Positions 21,126-32,505 are shown, numbered from the stretch's first letter. The stretch is DNA of 64,000 bases from Ahaetulla prasina (GCF_028640845.1 NC_080540.1:48962561-49026560); one strand, 5' to 3'. The notes: generated by a model from the sequence alone, not told the origin. Made by a program: numbers and translations.

Positions 21126-21837
21126 TTCAGAATTGTAGCAGTAGTATTAATTTGTACAGTGTTAATGACAAGCATAAACAATGTTATTATTTAGCATCAG
21201 TGAGAACAGTACTTTCAAGGAAGAAATTAAAGACAGGAACAAGTCTGCTGTTCTCCTTTTTAGTATTATATTGTAAATATATTGGATACTATATATTAAA
21301 AAATATTCTTTTATTGCCACATTAGAAAACAAGCAAGAGTTTATGATGATTGTGGTTATTATTTGTTAGCAAAGTGACAGAAATACTGGCATGCATCAGC
21401 ACTATTAGAACAGTTTTATCTGACTTTTCATTACTGTGTCTGCAGAAATAATTCTATAAAAACTAACCAGTAACTGAAGATAAAATTGGGCAATAGTGAG
21501 CATATAAATAAAATGCCCAAATCAATGAAAGTGTGCAACTTGCTTTTTAATTTTGAGGTGAAACAGGATAATTCTACTTGTATGTGTAGATCAAATAAAA
21601 TGCCTTTGGATGTTTAAGATTTGTTCTATTACAATCTTCTTGGACAAAAAGAAAAATGGGTTGAATTAAAGGTTATGGAATATTGCTTAAGGTAATGTCT
21701 TGTTATTATATATTTTCATTACGTCTTAACATGTTTATGCTGAAATAAATTTATGTCATGTAAGGACATCAACTTTTCCATTTTGCCCAAGTGTAAAAAT
21801 ATTCATTTCATCTTACTTTTTTGCCCTTCCAATCAAT
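21126..21837. other. Intronic DNA, nothing recognised
   Basis: AT-rich DNA to the right of the DIRS remnant. Confidence 0.5.
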
Positions 21838-21985
21838 CATGGTTTGCCATTGCTTGCTTCCTAGGACTAAGAGAAAGCGACTGGGTCAAGGTTACTCAGC
21901 TAGCTTCATGTCTAAGGCAAGAGTAGAACTCACAGTCTTCATTTTTCTAACTAGATGACTTAACCACTACACCAAACTGTCTTTT
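21838..21985 (-). mobile_element. Old tRNA-type SINE
   Basis: GACTGGGTCAAGGTTACTCAGCTAGCTTCATG...GTAGAACTCACAGTC...CTTAACCACTACACCAAACTG. Related copies: 25150-25330 (+), 31288-31400 (-) and 52795-52877 (-). The reverse complement has box-A- and box-B-like segments. Confidence 0.6.
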
Positions 21986-22194
21986 TTTCAATGATAAGCG
22001 TAATCTTAAGTGAGCTACAGTTCAGTTTATCAGAGGCAGGAAGTAAATAGAGATATGCAGGAGTTAATAATGACTAGGAGAAATAAACAAATAAATAAAT
22101 TTGTTTGATTTATATATACTTGTCCCAGCTTCTGCCAACCTAGCAGTTTTGAAAGCATGTAAAATTCAAGTAGAAAAAATAGAGACCACCTTTG

Positions 22195-22475
22195 GTGGGA
22201 AGGTAACAGCGTTCTGATTGGTTGGGAGCTTGGCTGTGTTCTGATTAGGTGGAGGTGTGTTCTGATTGGTTGGGGGTTTGGCTGTGCTCTGATTGGCTGG
22301 GGGTGTGTTCTGTTTGGGTTGGGGGGCTTGGTTGTACTCAGGTTAGTCTGAGTTGCAGGGGGATTTGAGTTGGTGAGTTGCATTGCTGTTGTTTTGCTTT
22401 GCGTTCGGGTTCGTGGAAAACCCAAATAACCAAAGACATACATACAAACACCCGCGAAAACCTCAGAAAACAAAT
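22195..22475 (+). mobile_element. Penelope-like repeat with an inverted end
   Basis: GTTCTGATTGGTTGGGAGCTTGG..., repeated CTGATTGG units and GAGTTGGTGAGTTGCATTGCTGTTG match 54445-54650. The right end (AACCCAAATAACCAAAGACATACATACAAACACCCGCGAAAACCTCAG) is the reverse complement of 54245-54305, so this terminal block is inverted relative to the other copy. Penelope-like elements commonly carry terminal repeats in either orientation. The family call is from memory. Confidence 0.5.
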
Positions 22476-22478
22476 ATA

Positions 22479-23584
22479 TATATAAATAAATAATAGTGTT
22501 ATATAGTGTGCTTTTTTCTTTAATGCCATTTTTTTCTCTTCAAGAAAAAAGTCATACTTGAAAATTCTATATCTTACATTGTGAAGGTCTTAACAATTGT
22601 TCCTGTTTCAAACCTCTCATGAATATGTGCATTTTCATGTCTTAGCTATGAATTAATGTTTTAAAGAACTGAAAAAAATTGCAATTTCTCTCATTCTTTG
22701 TCTTTGTGTGGAATCCACAGAGCAATTTTACATAATTCATTCATATGTGATGTTTTGAATTCTTCATGCCAGATGGCTAACAGGTGCATTCCGTGTAAGA
22801 TTTTATGTTTAATACTGATTCTCACCATCTGAGATTTTTAACTCCCCAAATGGATAGAATAATGTACCAGCTTTTCTTGCAAAAGGACTGTATGGGCTGC
22901 CGACTAAACAAATTATGAACTTGGTTATCTCAAACACACAGTGGTAGTAATTAAAGAGGCTGAGAAAAGGAGAAGAATAATCAATTAAATAATGCTAATT
23001 GGACATTGTTATCATTTATCCTCTTTTTCCTTTTCCTTTTATTCTAACAGCTGCTGTAGGATTTTTCATATATGTTAGTTGATGCAGTTTGTTTGCTTAA
23101 AACAAAGTAATAGCTTCTAATGGGTTCTTTCTATATTAAGAAAATAATTGTTTTTTAAAAGGATATGCGTCAGTGGTATTTTAATGGCTAATCTGCTAAC
23201 ATGTCATCAAATGAAATTGATGATTTTCATTTTCCCCCCTTTTTTGGCTATTTATGTTAGTAATGAGTATCTTTGTCAGAAGTGCCAATATATTTTTTTT
23301 TAATCCTAAATCTTTTCAAATGTCTACGGTATTCAGATTTGAAACAATTTCTGCTATGTCTTTCAAGTCAAATTTTGCTCTGATTTAAATGTTACTTCTA
23401 TAGCTCACCAATTGTAATATCTACATGCAACTGATACACAACCTGATATTTGTGTACAAAGCTAAGGAATGATCTTATTTTTAAAATAATTGTCTATTCT
23501 AATAATGGTATGTTGTTATTATACATAAAAAAATAATATCTTAACTTTATCCTGAAACTCTCAGTCCACTGCAGAAAAAAAAAG
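22479..23584. other. Intronic DNA, nothing recognised
   Basis: AT-rich. No ORF of note. Confidence 0.5.
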
Positions 23585-23717
23585 TGTTGTACCTTATGAT
23601 TCTTGATGAAGGTATCTTTTCTTTTATGTACGCTGAGAACATATGCATCAAGATAAATTCCTTGTGTGTCCAATCACACTTGGCCAATAAAATTCTATTC
23701 TATTCTATTCTATTCTA
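23585..23717 (+). mobile_element. Snake1-type LINE 3' tip with (ATTCT)n
   Basis: GTTGTACCTTATGATTCTTGATGAAGGTATC through CCAATCACACTTGGCCAATAAA and four to five ATTCT units. Severely 5' truncated (about 110 bases of UTR). Confidence 0.85.
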
Positions 23718-24447
23718 TATAAAACCTTTCTCCAATGGATCCCTTTTTCTTCTATTTTGCAAATATTGTCTTATTCCTGTTATGACAGCCCTCTGGGCAT
23801 TTCCTACACAACTAGTTGACAAAAGCAAGTGAGTTTTTATTTTATTTTTATTACTGTGCTTTTCTGATACAGTCAGCCATCTGTTATGGATGTTTCTAGA
23901 CAGGCAAACCTCAAGAGGTCCTCAGTAGATTGCAATGTACACACCAATAACTATAACCTAATATCTTCCCCCCTGATACAGAAGGAACATTTGACTCCAT
24001 TTGTGAACAAAACCCACCTCCTTCTTTCCCTTAAGGTTAAATAACCAAGAAAGAATTTGTTCTAGCCTCTTGTTTTTTTAATAATCTCTCGGAAACAAAA
24101 AAAGAAGTTTCATATTCTAGAATCAATCACATATAGACTTTTAGGTGCCCGAGTAGGTCAGACTGAATTTACTATATTTTACTTTGGATGTGCTCAAAGC
24201 CATGTCTGATTTCTTTCAAACTATTTACTCTGAAAATATGTCTTTTGTACACCATGAATTCATTGTTGATTTATAAGAAATACAGTATTTTATTTTACTA
24301 CAGATATAGTCATCTAAAGTTGTAGCCCAAATGTTCTCTAAAACTGACTGGTGTAATTGTTTTATTTATAGCTATTTGCATAATAAGCAGTAATACTTAT
24401 GCTTTAAGTCCATAAAATCTAAATGTCAGTACTTTTATTTATTGTAG
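23718..24447. other. Intronic DNA upstream of the first contactin exon
   Basis: No repeat recognised. The last 20 bases hold the acceptor pyrimidine tract. Confidence 0.5.
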
Positions 24448-24574
24448 ATGATAACATACTGCACGGACCAGTTTTTATCCAGGAACCAAGCAGTGTGATT
24501 TTTGCACTTGACTCTGAGGAAAAAAAAGTGAAACTGAACTGCGAAGTAAAAGGAAATCCTAAGCCAACCATAAG
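24448..24574 (+). CDS. CNTN4: Contactin-4 coding exon: mature N-terminus and first half of Ig domain 1
   Basis: This internal exon is preceded by a pyrimidine-rich acceptor ending in TAG and followed by the donor GTAAAT. It starts in phase 1 (the first codon is split, completing an Asp) and ends after two bases of an Arg codon. It reads [13 protein letters not shown], a stretch containing [19 protein letters not shown], then TIR. The Cys in NCEV is the first cysteine of the Ig1 disulfide. Contactins are GPI-anchored neural adhesion molecules of six Ig and four fibronectin III domains at the axon surface. From memory of the family, the [20 protein letters not shown] stretch fits CNTN4 (BIG-2) clearly better than CNTN3 or CNTN6. 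The exon continues in frame into the exon at 25753. The signal-peptide exon was not found upstream and probably lies outside the window. Confidence 0.9.
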
Positions 24575-25752
24575 GTAAATTGTGTCTTTATCAACAACTT
24601 TGTCAATATCCTACAGCATCCCGTAATGCCTCCATGCCAATCAGGCCTCCATGAGGCAACCCTGGTTTTTTTTTATATACAATTCTACTTTTTATAAAAT
24701 AAAATCTGAAATCTTATGTTACTGTGAAATATCATAAGAGATTCACAGAAATGGCAATAACTCCTATGAATGATGGAATTCAATGACATTTTGTCAGTCT
24801 CACACAATATCTCAAGAGTTCAATGATATTTTAGCTATCGGTTGGAAGCGTGCCCAGACTTCCCCAACCAATTGAGAAATTTTACAGTTGACTGGAATCA
24901 AGTTTCCAGCTGATAAGAAAAGTTTGCTTATTTCTGTTCTATAGTAATCAAGAGAGATTCTATTACTATAGTGGCTCCTGCTGGTAGGAGTAGATACCAG
25001 GATTAACTGAGAAGTACACATCAGCAAATTTGCTCCTTTCCTTGTTTACATATCTTATATGCACAATTTTAATCCTATATAGTGTTTTATTCTTTTGCTG
25101 AAGTCATCTTCTAATGACATGTTTTTAAGGAGAATCTAAAGTCTTTAGGCCAGCATTTTGCTGTAGTGGTAAAGACACCAGAACAGAAATCAGGAGACTG
25201 TGAGTTTTAGTCCTGCTTCATGCATGAAAGTCAGCTTCATGTGTTTGGGCCTGTCAGCCCATAATATTAGGCTCAGGTAACAAAGCTGGTCAGGCAGTTC
25301 CTGTTGCAACCAATGGATCAACACTCAGGAGATCCAAAAAAATTGATCCTGCACTTATGAGAAAATGTTAGGAAGGGGGGGGGGAGTGTTTTATTCTTTT
25401 GCTGAAGTCATGTTGTAATGACAGGACTTTAGACACTAATGTGAAAGGGGCAATCTAGATTTAAATAAAACAAATAAGTGTAAATGACAACATGATCTGT
25501 GAGGTAGTAGATATAAAGAATGCATTTCTTAACATGTGCTGTTGTGGTAGGATATGTAGTTCTAGAATGGTACAACAGTGGTGTAAATAATACTTCATCT
25601 ATTGTAATATGTAACATTTTAGAATTTAGGAAGTCATAATTGCTTGTGTGTTAGGAAGTAGATAAGGCATTTTTATTGTATGTCTTCTTTTTGAATATAC
25701 AAACAAATAGTTAAGGGAGCAAAATTAAACTACCGCCTCTTTTGTAATATAG
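24575..25752 (+). other. CNTN4 intron between the two Ig1 exons
   Basis: Short intron (1178 bases) with GT-AG ends and phase 2 (codon split after its second base). It holds an old tRNA-type SINE around 25150-25330 and a G-run near 25374-25385. Nothing else was recognised. TGAAGTCATxTTxTAATGACA occurs twice (about 25100 and 25402), a short repeated segment bracketing the SINE region. Confidence 0.8.
25150..25330 (+). mobile_element. Old tRNA-type SINE
   Basis: TTTTGCTGTAGTGGTAAAGACACCAG...GAGACTGTGAGTTTTAGTCCTGC...GGCCTGTCAGCC. Same family as 21838-21985 in the opposite orientation. Confidence 0.55.
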
Positions 25753-25928
25753 GTGGAAGTTAAATGGAACCATTGTTGACATTGGTATGGATTACCGCTA
25801 CAGTGTGGTTGAAGGCAGCTTGTTGATCAATAATCCCAATAAAACTCAAGATGCTGGAACATACCAGTGCATAGCAACAAATTCATTTGGAACAATTGTT
25901 AGCCGAGAAGCTAAACTGCAATTTGCTT
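25753..25928 (+). CDS. CNTN4: Contactin-4 coding exon: second half of Ig domain 1
   Basis: The acceptor is ...AATATAG and the donor GTAAGT. The first base completes the Arg codon of the previous exon and the reading continues WKLNGT...[26 protein letters not shown]...[16 protein letters not shown]. It shows the Ig hallmarks: the core Trp of WKLNG, the DAGTYQC motif with the second disulfide cysteine, and two N-glycosylation sequons (NGT, NKT). It ends after one base of the next codon, a Tyr in known contactins. The two exons total 303 bases without a stop and with conserved phases, so they look functional. The next exon (LENF... in family members) was not seen in the remaining 38 kb, which fits the very long introns of this gene. 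Confidence 0.9.
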
Positions 25929-26235
25929 GTAAGTAGAAATTATATAATATGTCATATACTGCTTTATTATAACATAATATTGGGAAAAGCTATAACATTA
26001 GGTATGTTAGAATACTATTTGTTATTCTATTTAGCATGCGTCCTGATTTGGAGAATAAATTCTTAAATTGGTTTGGAAATATATTTTGATAATTCTTGTT
26101 TTGGCTAAAAGAGTAGCAAATGTTGGTAATTTTTTTAGTTGAGTAGAAAAGAAAAAAGATCTGTCACTATAGATCTGATAAGGTTGCAATTGTTTAACAT
26201 CTTATGCTTCTGAAGAATTCAAATGTACATTGCCT

Positions 26236-26395
26236 GACTACGTGGCTCAGTGGCTAAGACACTGAGCTTGTCGATCAGAAAGGTTGGCAGTTCGGTGGTT
26301 CGACTCCCTAGTGCAGGTCTCCTGCGTGAGCAGGGGGTTCAACTAGATGACCTCCAACTCTGATACTGTTACATGAGCGCTCTCTGTCTTTCCAC
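26236..26395 (+). mobile_element. tRNA-derived SINE with CR1-like tail
   Basis: A box TGGCTCAGTGG (26243-26253) and B box GGTTCGACTCC (26297-26307) are well preserved. The tail GAGCAGGGGGTTCAACTAGATGACCTCCAA resembles the CR1 LINE 3' end seen at 41735-41790, suggesting mobilisation by CR1 machinery. It is not a tRNA gene: the acceptor stem does not close and SINE sequence follows. Confidence 0.75.
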
Positions 26396-27160
26396 ACCCT
26401 CTCAATTTACACAATACCTCATAAAATTACCAACAATTCAGTGATAATAATTTTGGCCTTTAGTAGGTCACTTAAAGGTTAGCTCTTTCAAATATCTTCT
26501 CTGCTGTCCCAAGGTGTAACTATATTATAGGGGACAGGCATAATCAACTTACAGGGGAAATGGAATACATAAATATTTAATAAAGAAAGAAAAAATAAAG
26601 AAAAGTATTAAACTATAAATACTGTGTTGATTTTCAATAAGGAAAATAGGAATCAAAAGAAGCTGTTTTTTAAAAGGCTGAATCAAGCTTAGAGGTGTGG
26701 AACTAAATAGTATGTTCACAAGATATGTCCAATAAATAGAAAAATACAGATAGGGTAATGAAATGTCTTGTTTTATACTTCAAGGGGGAACAAATTAATG
26801 AATGCTATCTCTATTAAGTAGAATGTTGTATAGGTGCTGATTCAGAATGTTGTAGAGATTCATTATATCACATTAAGCTGCAATAGATTTGTTAGATACA
26901 AATTATATGAACACAACAATTGCATCTTCTTATACTATTTACAATTTAGTGTTGTGTTAACCTAGCCATTTAGTAATTTAAAAATAATAAATATCTGAGA
27001 CACCATTTACATAGTATTTACATGGTCTGAGCACGAATTTTAAGACCTTGCTAGAGGAGGAGGAGGAGAAGCAGCAGCAGCTAAAATGTTTTTGGACTTT
27101 AGGAAAAAAAAAAAAAGCACTTGCCACATAACATCCCAGGTGTAACCTTTGTTGATAAGA
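26396..27160. other. Intronic DNA, nothing recognised
   Basis: AT-rich. A short (GGA/GCA) purine-rich tract near 27055-27080. Confidence 0.5.
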
Positions 27161-27164
27161 AAGG

Positions 27165-27540
27165 CAAAAAGTATGTATAGTGGAGTTTACAGAACTTGGA
27201 GACATCAGAACAGAAGAAGAAGAGCTGGAGAAAATAAAAAATAGAAGTAGAATTATAAAAAGCAAAATTAATACCAATAGTAATAGGTGCCTTGGGTGCA
27301 ATCCAAAACTTCTGGAATATCACCTGAACACCATTGGCATTGACAAAATCACCATCAGTCAATTTGCAAATGGCAGCTTTATACAGAACAGCTTGCATCC
27401 TGCAACAATACCAACGTGCAACACTAAACAACTTCTACCTATACTTGGCCCTCAGGATGGATAAAAATACCAAATCCAGTCTAAACATCTGGCTAACTGT
27501 GTGACCAACCATAATAATACTTCTTTTTATAGTATTTTAA
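27165..27540 (+). mobile_element. R4/Dong-like LINE C-terminal fragment
   Basis: Frames read LLEYHLNTIGIDKITIS then FQMAALYRTACILQQ, which resembles the LQKTALLGTARIL end of R4/Dong-type LINEs. A frameshift separates the two. A related minus-strand end lies in the duplicated block (59272-59375 and 62689-62790). Confidence 0.45.
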
Positions 27541-27784
27541 GACATAAAAATCACACAATTTAATATTTTTCCTATATTTTATTGAAGAAAAAGAAGATTA
27601 GCTAAAAACCATCCTACCAGATGCTCAGAAGGATCTTTTTCATTTTGAAGACGAAAATACACTAAAATATTTTAACCAATTTTACACAATTGTTTCACTG
27701 CTGGTAAATGTTTAGAGATGTTATACTTCCTGTGCTTATATATTCCTATGCTATAGTTGTCTATAATCACTGTATGTTACAATT

Positions 27785-27960
27785 TGTTTGTTTGTTTGAT
27801 TGATTGATTATGTGCCATCAAGTCAGTGTTGAATTTTAGTGACAACATAGATCAATTTTCTCCTTGATGATCTATCCTAGCCTGATTCTTCTGGTCTTCC
27901 AGTAGTGCAACACCCAATGCCCCTCTAACTAAACCCGTCAAAGTGAATTGAAGCAATTCT
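27785..27960 (+). repeat. Unclassified interspersed repeat
   Basis: (TTTG)n/(ATTG)n start, then GTGCCATCAAGTCAGTGTTGAATTTTAGTGACAACATAGAT, a phrase common in reptile and mammal repeats. Family not assigned. Confidence 0.4.
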
Positions 27961-28204
27961 CATAATGTGAATCACATTAACTTAATAATTAAAATTAGCA
28001 TTTCATTTTTAAATGATTTCCTTAGCTATTTATTGAAACAAATAAACATAGTTAAACAGTTCCATATGAGTAGCCTGTTGTTTTGCTCTCTAGAAAAAGG
28101 AAGAAGTAATCTAAAATAGTAGCAACATCTGAGGAGGAAGATGTGACCAGGTCATCAGTGTATCTTCTAATTGTGTGTAAATTTTGTGATCTTTGCATCC
28201 TTTC

Positions 28205-28223
28205 ATATATATATATGCATCCA

Positions 28224-28303
<80 letters not shown>
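28205..28303 (+). repeat. (AT)n microsatellite
   Basis: About 38 uninterrupted AT units after two shorter runs. The reading frame of alternating Ile and Tyr over it is spurious. Confidence 0.95.
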
Positions 28304-28307
<4 letters not shown>

Positions 28308-28529
28308 GCTTTGCTCCGAGAGGCAGGAGGAAGAGCAGAATTGAGGTATGCAAAGTCCTTAGGTCTAGTAATCTGTTCTCCCTTCAGCGTATCAGAAAAT
28401 AAAAGTTATTATGCACCATCACTGTTGGTGCTTCAGGTTCATCTGACAGATTTACAAAAGGACAAATCTTTTTCGGCTTACACACATTCTATGAAACTAA
28501 ATGAGACTGAAGGATCTGGTAATGCTTAG

Positions 28530-28853
28530 TCTTGAGAAAAGATGATTCAGATAGCACTTTTCAAATACCTAAGAGGATGTCATACTGAAAAGGTCAAGGC
28601 CGTTTCAGTTTTGTTTCAGAGCCCAGGTAACGGAATAATGGATTTAAACTGAAGGAAAACACTTTGTGATTGGATGTTAGGGATTTTTTTCAAACAGTAA
28701 GAGCATTCAGCAGTGAAACCAGTTACCCATCGAACTGGCATGTCCCCTTTATTGTCTGTGTTGAAGTTGACACTAGACAACTGTCTGTCTGAGATGCTTT
28801 AATCAGAGTTAGGACTCACTGGGCAAGATTCCCATCTATGAGTCTGTGATTCT
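28530..28853 (+). mobile_element. Old CR1 LINE 3' end
   Basis: Follows the CR1 C-terminal layout: AGTCTTGAGAAAAGATGATTCAGATAGCAC...CAAATACCTAAGAGGATGTCA...AGTGAAACCAGTTACC...GACACTAGACAACTGTCTG...GAGTCTGTGATTCTC. The coding part is decayed. Confidence 0.65.
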
Positions 28854-28854
28854 C

Positions 28855-30660
28855 TCTCTCTGCTTGGAAGCTATAGGAATATAAACTTAAAGTTCTGGGT
28901 AGTTGTGGAGAATTCATAGAGTTGCAGATTTCCCTTGAGACATGGTCGATTTATTACATGGTTTCTGAATGATATACTTTAATTTGTCCTTGGTAAAAAT
29001 AAGTTTACGGGGAAGATAACCTTATAGCATTAATACTGTGGCTTCAAGGCTGGCTCTGGTGAGGAGATCTGTTTTGTTCACTTTCTTTCTTGCTTGATGA
29101 TGTCAGGCTGCTATGGTGCCTCACTATTTAGCTAGGCTTTATAGAACTGTCTTATGACAGAAATCAGAGAGTTGGAAGCTAAACTTGTTTTAATTTGTGA
29201 GCACAGCACACTGAAGTTTCTCTTGTTCTTAATTAGCTGTGTGAGCTGTTTTACTCCAAGAGCTCTGATAGCTGACCGAATATCTACTGTCTAATTTTAT
29301 TTTAATTAAGAAGATTGTCTTTTATAAGCAACAATATTTTAGCTTCCTAGTAATGAAGAAGCAAGTGACGTCTCTTACAACCAACGAAACGTTTAACCAA
29401 AGTAGCCAAATATTGATTTAAAATAGTATGAGGGAGATAAATAACTCTTTTGAAGTTTGCCCTGTTCCTTCCTCCAAAAAGAAGCAAACATGACATAACA
29501 TTTTATGTTATTCAATGGAAAAGCTAACGAAAAATGTCTGAAGCATTCTTAATGGACTGCATGTATTTCATACATTTTGCTTTTAAAAAGCAAAGACGTA
29601 AGTTCTCAGAATGCATCCTTTCCTCATTGACTTACAAGTTAGGTGTAACCAACATTACTAAAATGAAATCAGCTGTAAATGATGTTTTGTAGAAGGCACT
29701 GGAAGTCGAAGCCGACTTCTAAAGGTAAAGTTCTTCCTTGCAGAACTGCAATTTTACAGGCTTAGCATTGAGAAAACCCAAACCCTTCCCATAAAGGCAT
29801 CCAGTACAAATTGTATAATGGCAAAATAATGAAATTTGTGTCACAATGCAAAAGTCAGCCTTTAATACTGCAGCCCATTGCTAGGTACAATTACTGAAAT
29901 CATGGACTTGGTGTTATAATATCATGCTTGTACGTTTTGTTATTTGCCGACCTTGGATACCTGTGATTTCCTACTGTTAGCTTGAAATAGGACACTATGA
30001 CTTCCTATGGTTAGCTTGAAATAACTGTCTTATCTTTAATAACTGTCTATGGATTTTTATTTCTATTTTTACAAAAATACTGAATTCTTTTACTGTTACT
30101 CAGGATGATCTTCACTGGCTGTTGTTAATCAATCCTGACCTACGGAAAGTCAGGCATTGTTTCCACTGTGAGTTTGTTTATCCATAAAGTTTGAAAAGTA
30201 AGAATTCATTTTGGCTTAGAATCAGTGCTTTTTGTTATTTCCTCCTCTTAAGATTAAATGGTTCCATTTTGAAGGCAAGGCTTTCATTTGGCATATTGAC
30301 ATGGCACCTTTTAAACTGCTGCTGTCCCACCTGCATGACGGCTGGCGTCAAACCTGCCTAAGAAAATCTATTTTGATTGAAATGCTTTGGCAGCAACTTG
30401 TCAAGTGTTCAATCCAGATTGTTTGCTGCCCTGGTTCTCCATTGCTGGGAAACGTGACACTCTGAAGCATCTGTTTAAGTTTGCAAAGAAGTCAGAATAG
30501 CTCAGCAATTTATTCCTGAAATACGTTCAGGTTACAAACTCATGTTAGTACAAATGCTAAATTTCTGCCTCCAAGTTCTTGCCATGTCCTAAAAGGTTAA
30601 CAGATTTTTTTTCCATTGCTGTTTGTCATGATAGTTGCCCTTTAAGATAGAATCAATGTT
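28855..30660. other. Intronic DNA, nothing recognised
   Basis: Less AT-rich than neighbours around 29000-29300. A 20-base phrase (CTxxxGTTAGCTTGAAATA) is repeated at 29974 and 30006. No gene signal. Confidence 0.5.
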
Positions 30661-30672
30661 ATAATGCATTTT

Positions 30673-30820
30673 TCCTTCCTTCCTTCCTTCCTTCCTTTCT
30701 TCTTCTTCTTCTTCTTCTTCTTCTTCTTCTTCTTCTTCTTCTTCTTCTTCTTCTTCTTCTTCTTCTTCTTCTTCTTCTTCTTCTTCTTCTTCTTCTTCTT
30801 CTTCTTCTTCTTCTTCTTCT
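30673..30820 (+). repeat. (TTCC)n(TTC)n polypyrimidine array
   Basis: Six TTCC units then about 39 TTC units. A pure pyrimidine/purine strand asymmetry over about 145 bases. A lysine-run ORF on the minus strand is spurious. Confidence 0.95.
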
Positions 30821-30889
30821 GTATTTTAACTTTCTGAATAAAAATTAAAAGTTGATATATGCAAATATTACTTAAATCCTTCTTCAGTT

Positions 30890-30985
30890 CTTTATTTTCT
30901 TCAAAACAAAGTCCAGTTGCCTTTTGAAAAATCACCTTTGGAACAACTATGACCTGGATGACTGAGAATCTCTATAGACATAGTG
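30890..30985 (-). mobile_element. Single arm of the fold-back repeat family
   Basis: AAGTCCAGTTGCCTTTTGAAAAATCACCTTTGGAACAACTATGACCTGGATGACTGAGAATCTCTATAGACA matches one arm of 7455-7585 and 40925-41225. Confidence 0.55.
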
Positions 30986-31287
30986 TATTGTTAGCATATT
31001 TGAAGTAAGATTTATGCTAATTTAAAGTTTTCCCTGACTCATTCTCTTTGAACTAGTGTACAACTGTTTTCTTTGGCTTGGCTTTTTACCTGTTGTGAGA
31101 GTGAATACTCCATGTTGGTATTGCAGCACGATTTCTCTGTAGCTCTATAATTGTGGACCTTATTGTAGGGGGATTATTCATCTGCTGGTAGTGTTTGTTT
31201 AGCAACATATGAGGTTAGAAATAGACTATTTGTATGTGTCTGCCTGAAAAAGTCCCTGCAATTTTTTTGGGAAAGATTTCAAAGTGG

Positions 31288-31400
31288 TTTGCCATTGCTT
31301 CTTCCTCAGGCTTAAAGAGAGTGATTGGGTCAAGGTCGCTGGCTGGCTTTGTACCTAAAAGGGGACTAAAATTCAGTTTCCTGGGTTCTAATCTAGTGTA
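31288..31400 (-). mobile_element. Old tRNA-type SINE
   Basis: GGTTTGCCATTGCTTCTTCCTCAGGCTTAAAGAGAGTGATTGGGTCAAGGTCGCTGGCTGG: same family and orientation as 21838-21985. Confidence 0.55.
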
Positions 31401-31460
31401 TTCAGAGTTTGATTTTTTTTATTACAAAAAGGGAGTTGTTGCTTTAAATTTATTGGCAGA

Positions 31461-31700
31461 TTTTCCAAAATATTTTATTATATTAAGAAAAGTATAGTAA
31501 TACACAGAGAGAGAGAGATTTTCCAGAATATCTTAATATATTATATTAAGAAAAGTATAGTAATACACACATACATACAGATTTTCCAGAATATTTTAAT
31601 ACATTATATTATGAAAAGTATAGTAATACACATACACAAGATTTTCCAGAATATCTTAATATATTAAGAAAAGTATAGTAATATACACACACATACATAC
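31461..31700 (+). repeat. Minisatellite, four units of about 60 bp
   Basis: Units start at TTTTCCAGAATAT-like boxes at 31461, 31519, 31582 and 31642. Each contains TTAAGAAAAGTATAGTAATA followed by a short variable AC/AG-rich stretch. Units differ by a few bases and in the length of the dinucleotide part. Confidence 0.85.
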
Positions 31701-32505
31701 ACCTAGATATTAAGAAAGTTCAGTTACACTTGGAACTAGGCCTAGGAAGAACAAAATGCTGGTACAAATGATAATTTAGAACTCTAAATAAAAAGGTAAT
31801 TGGAGAAAAAATGATTTCCTTGGATGACACATTCTTAGTTTAAAAACAGGCACACTCATGCAGAGAAGAAAATAAGAGCCAACAATGCACTTTGCTTTAA
31901 ACGATAAGATAGTTCATCTATACATAATGAAAAAAAAATATCCTGATTCAAAGTATCACAAACTCGGTTGGACTACTGAAATGCTAGTATTGATTCATCT
32001 AATGATTTCTTTTGAAAAACTTTGCTATTGCAGATGATTGACATTGGCTTCTTTATTTTATCTGATAAATGTTGTTGGTGCAAAATTTTGTTCATCACTG
32101 TTTATTGAGCTGTCATTGTTTTAGAGACTTGATTGAAAAAGCTACTGAACTTTTTGAAGTACTTTTCTCTGGAACTAGCATGTTTCAAAGACTAAATAAC
32201 TGATCCAGGAAAATTTTGTAAATTACAAATGCAGTTGATAAGCAAAGGGTTCACCAAAACAGTTTTATAGGAAACAAAAACCACACATTATTATGTAGCC
32301 TGGAGAGTTGGAGAAATAGATAAATTTGTTGCAAACTGACAGGGATTTGCCACGAGGAGCTAAAAAAATAATTCAGATGTTAGAAATGTGGGTATCCAGC
32401 ATAATAAATAGAAAGAATTAGGAGTAGAGGAAACAAGATTATGGAAATATAAGGAAATAATAGGTATAAATAGATTGTGAGGAAGATAGTACAACAACTA
32501 TGGAA
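31701..32505. other. Intronic DNA, nothing recognised
   Basis: AT-rich. No ORF or known repeat. Confidence 0.5.

Noticed and set aside
26243..26307. Functional tRNA gene
   Set aside because: A and B boxes are present but there is no closed cloverleaf; SINE sequence follows directly.
28143..28529. 128-codon ORF with Ile-Tyr run
   Set aside because: Produced by the (AT)n array.
30642..30935. 97-codon ORF with a long Lys run
   Set aside because: Produced by the TTC array read on the minus strand.
31461..31700. CRISPR-like array
   Set aside because: Eukaryotic context. The units are continuous 60-bp tandem repeats without unique spacers of constant length.
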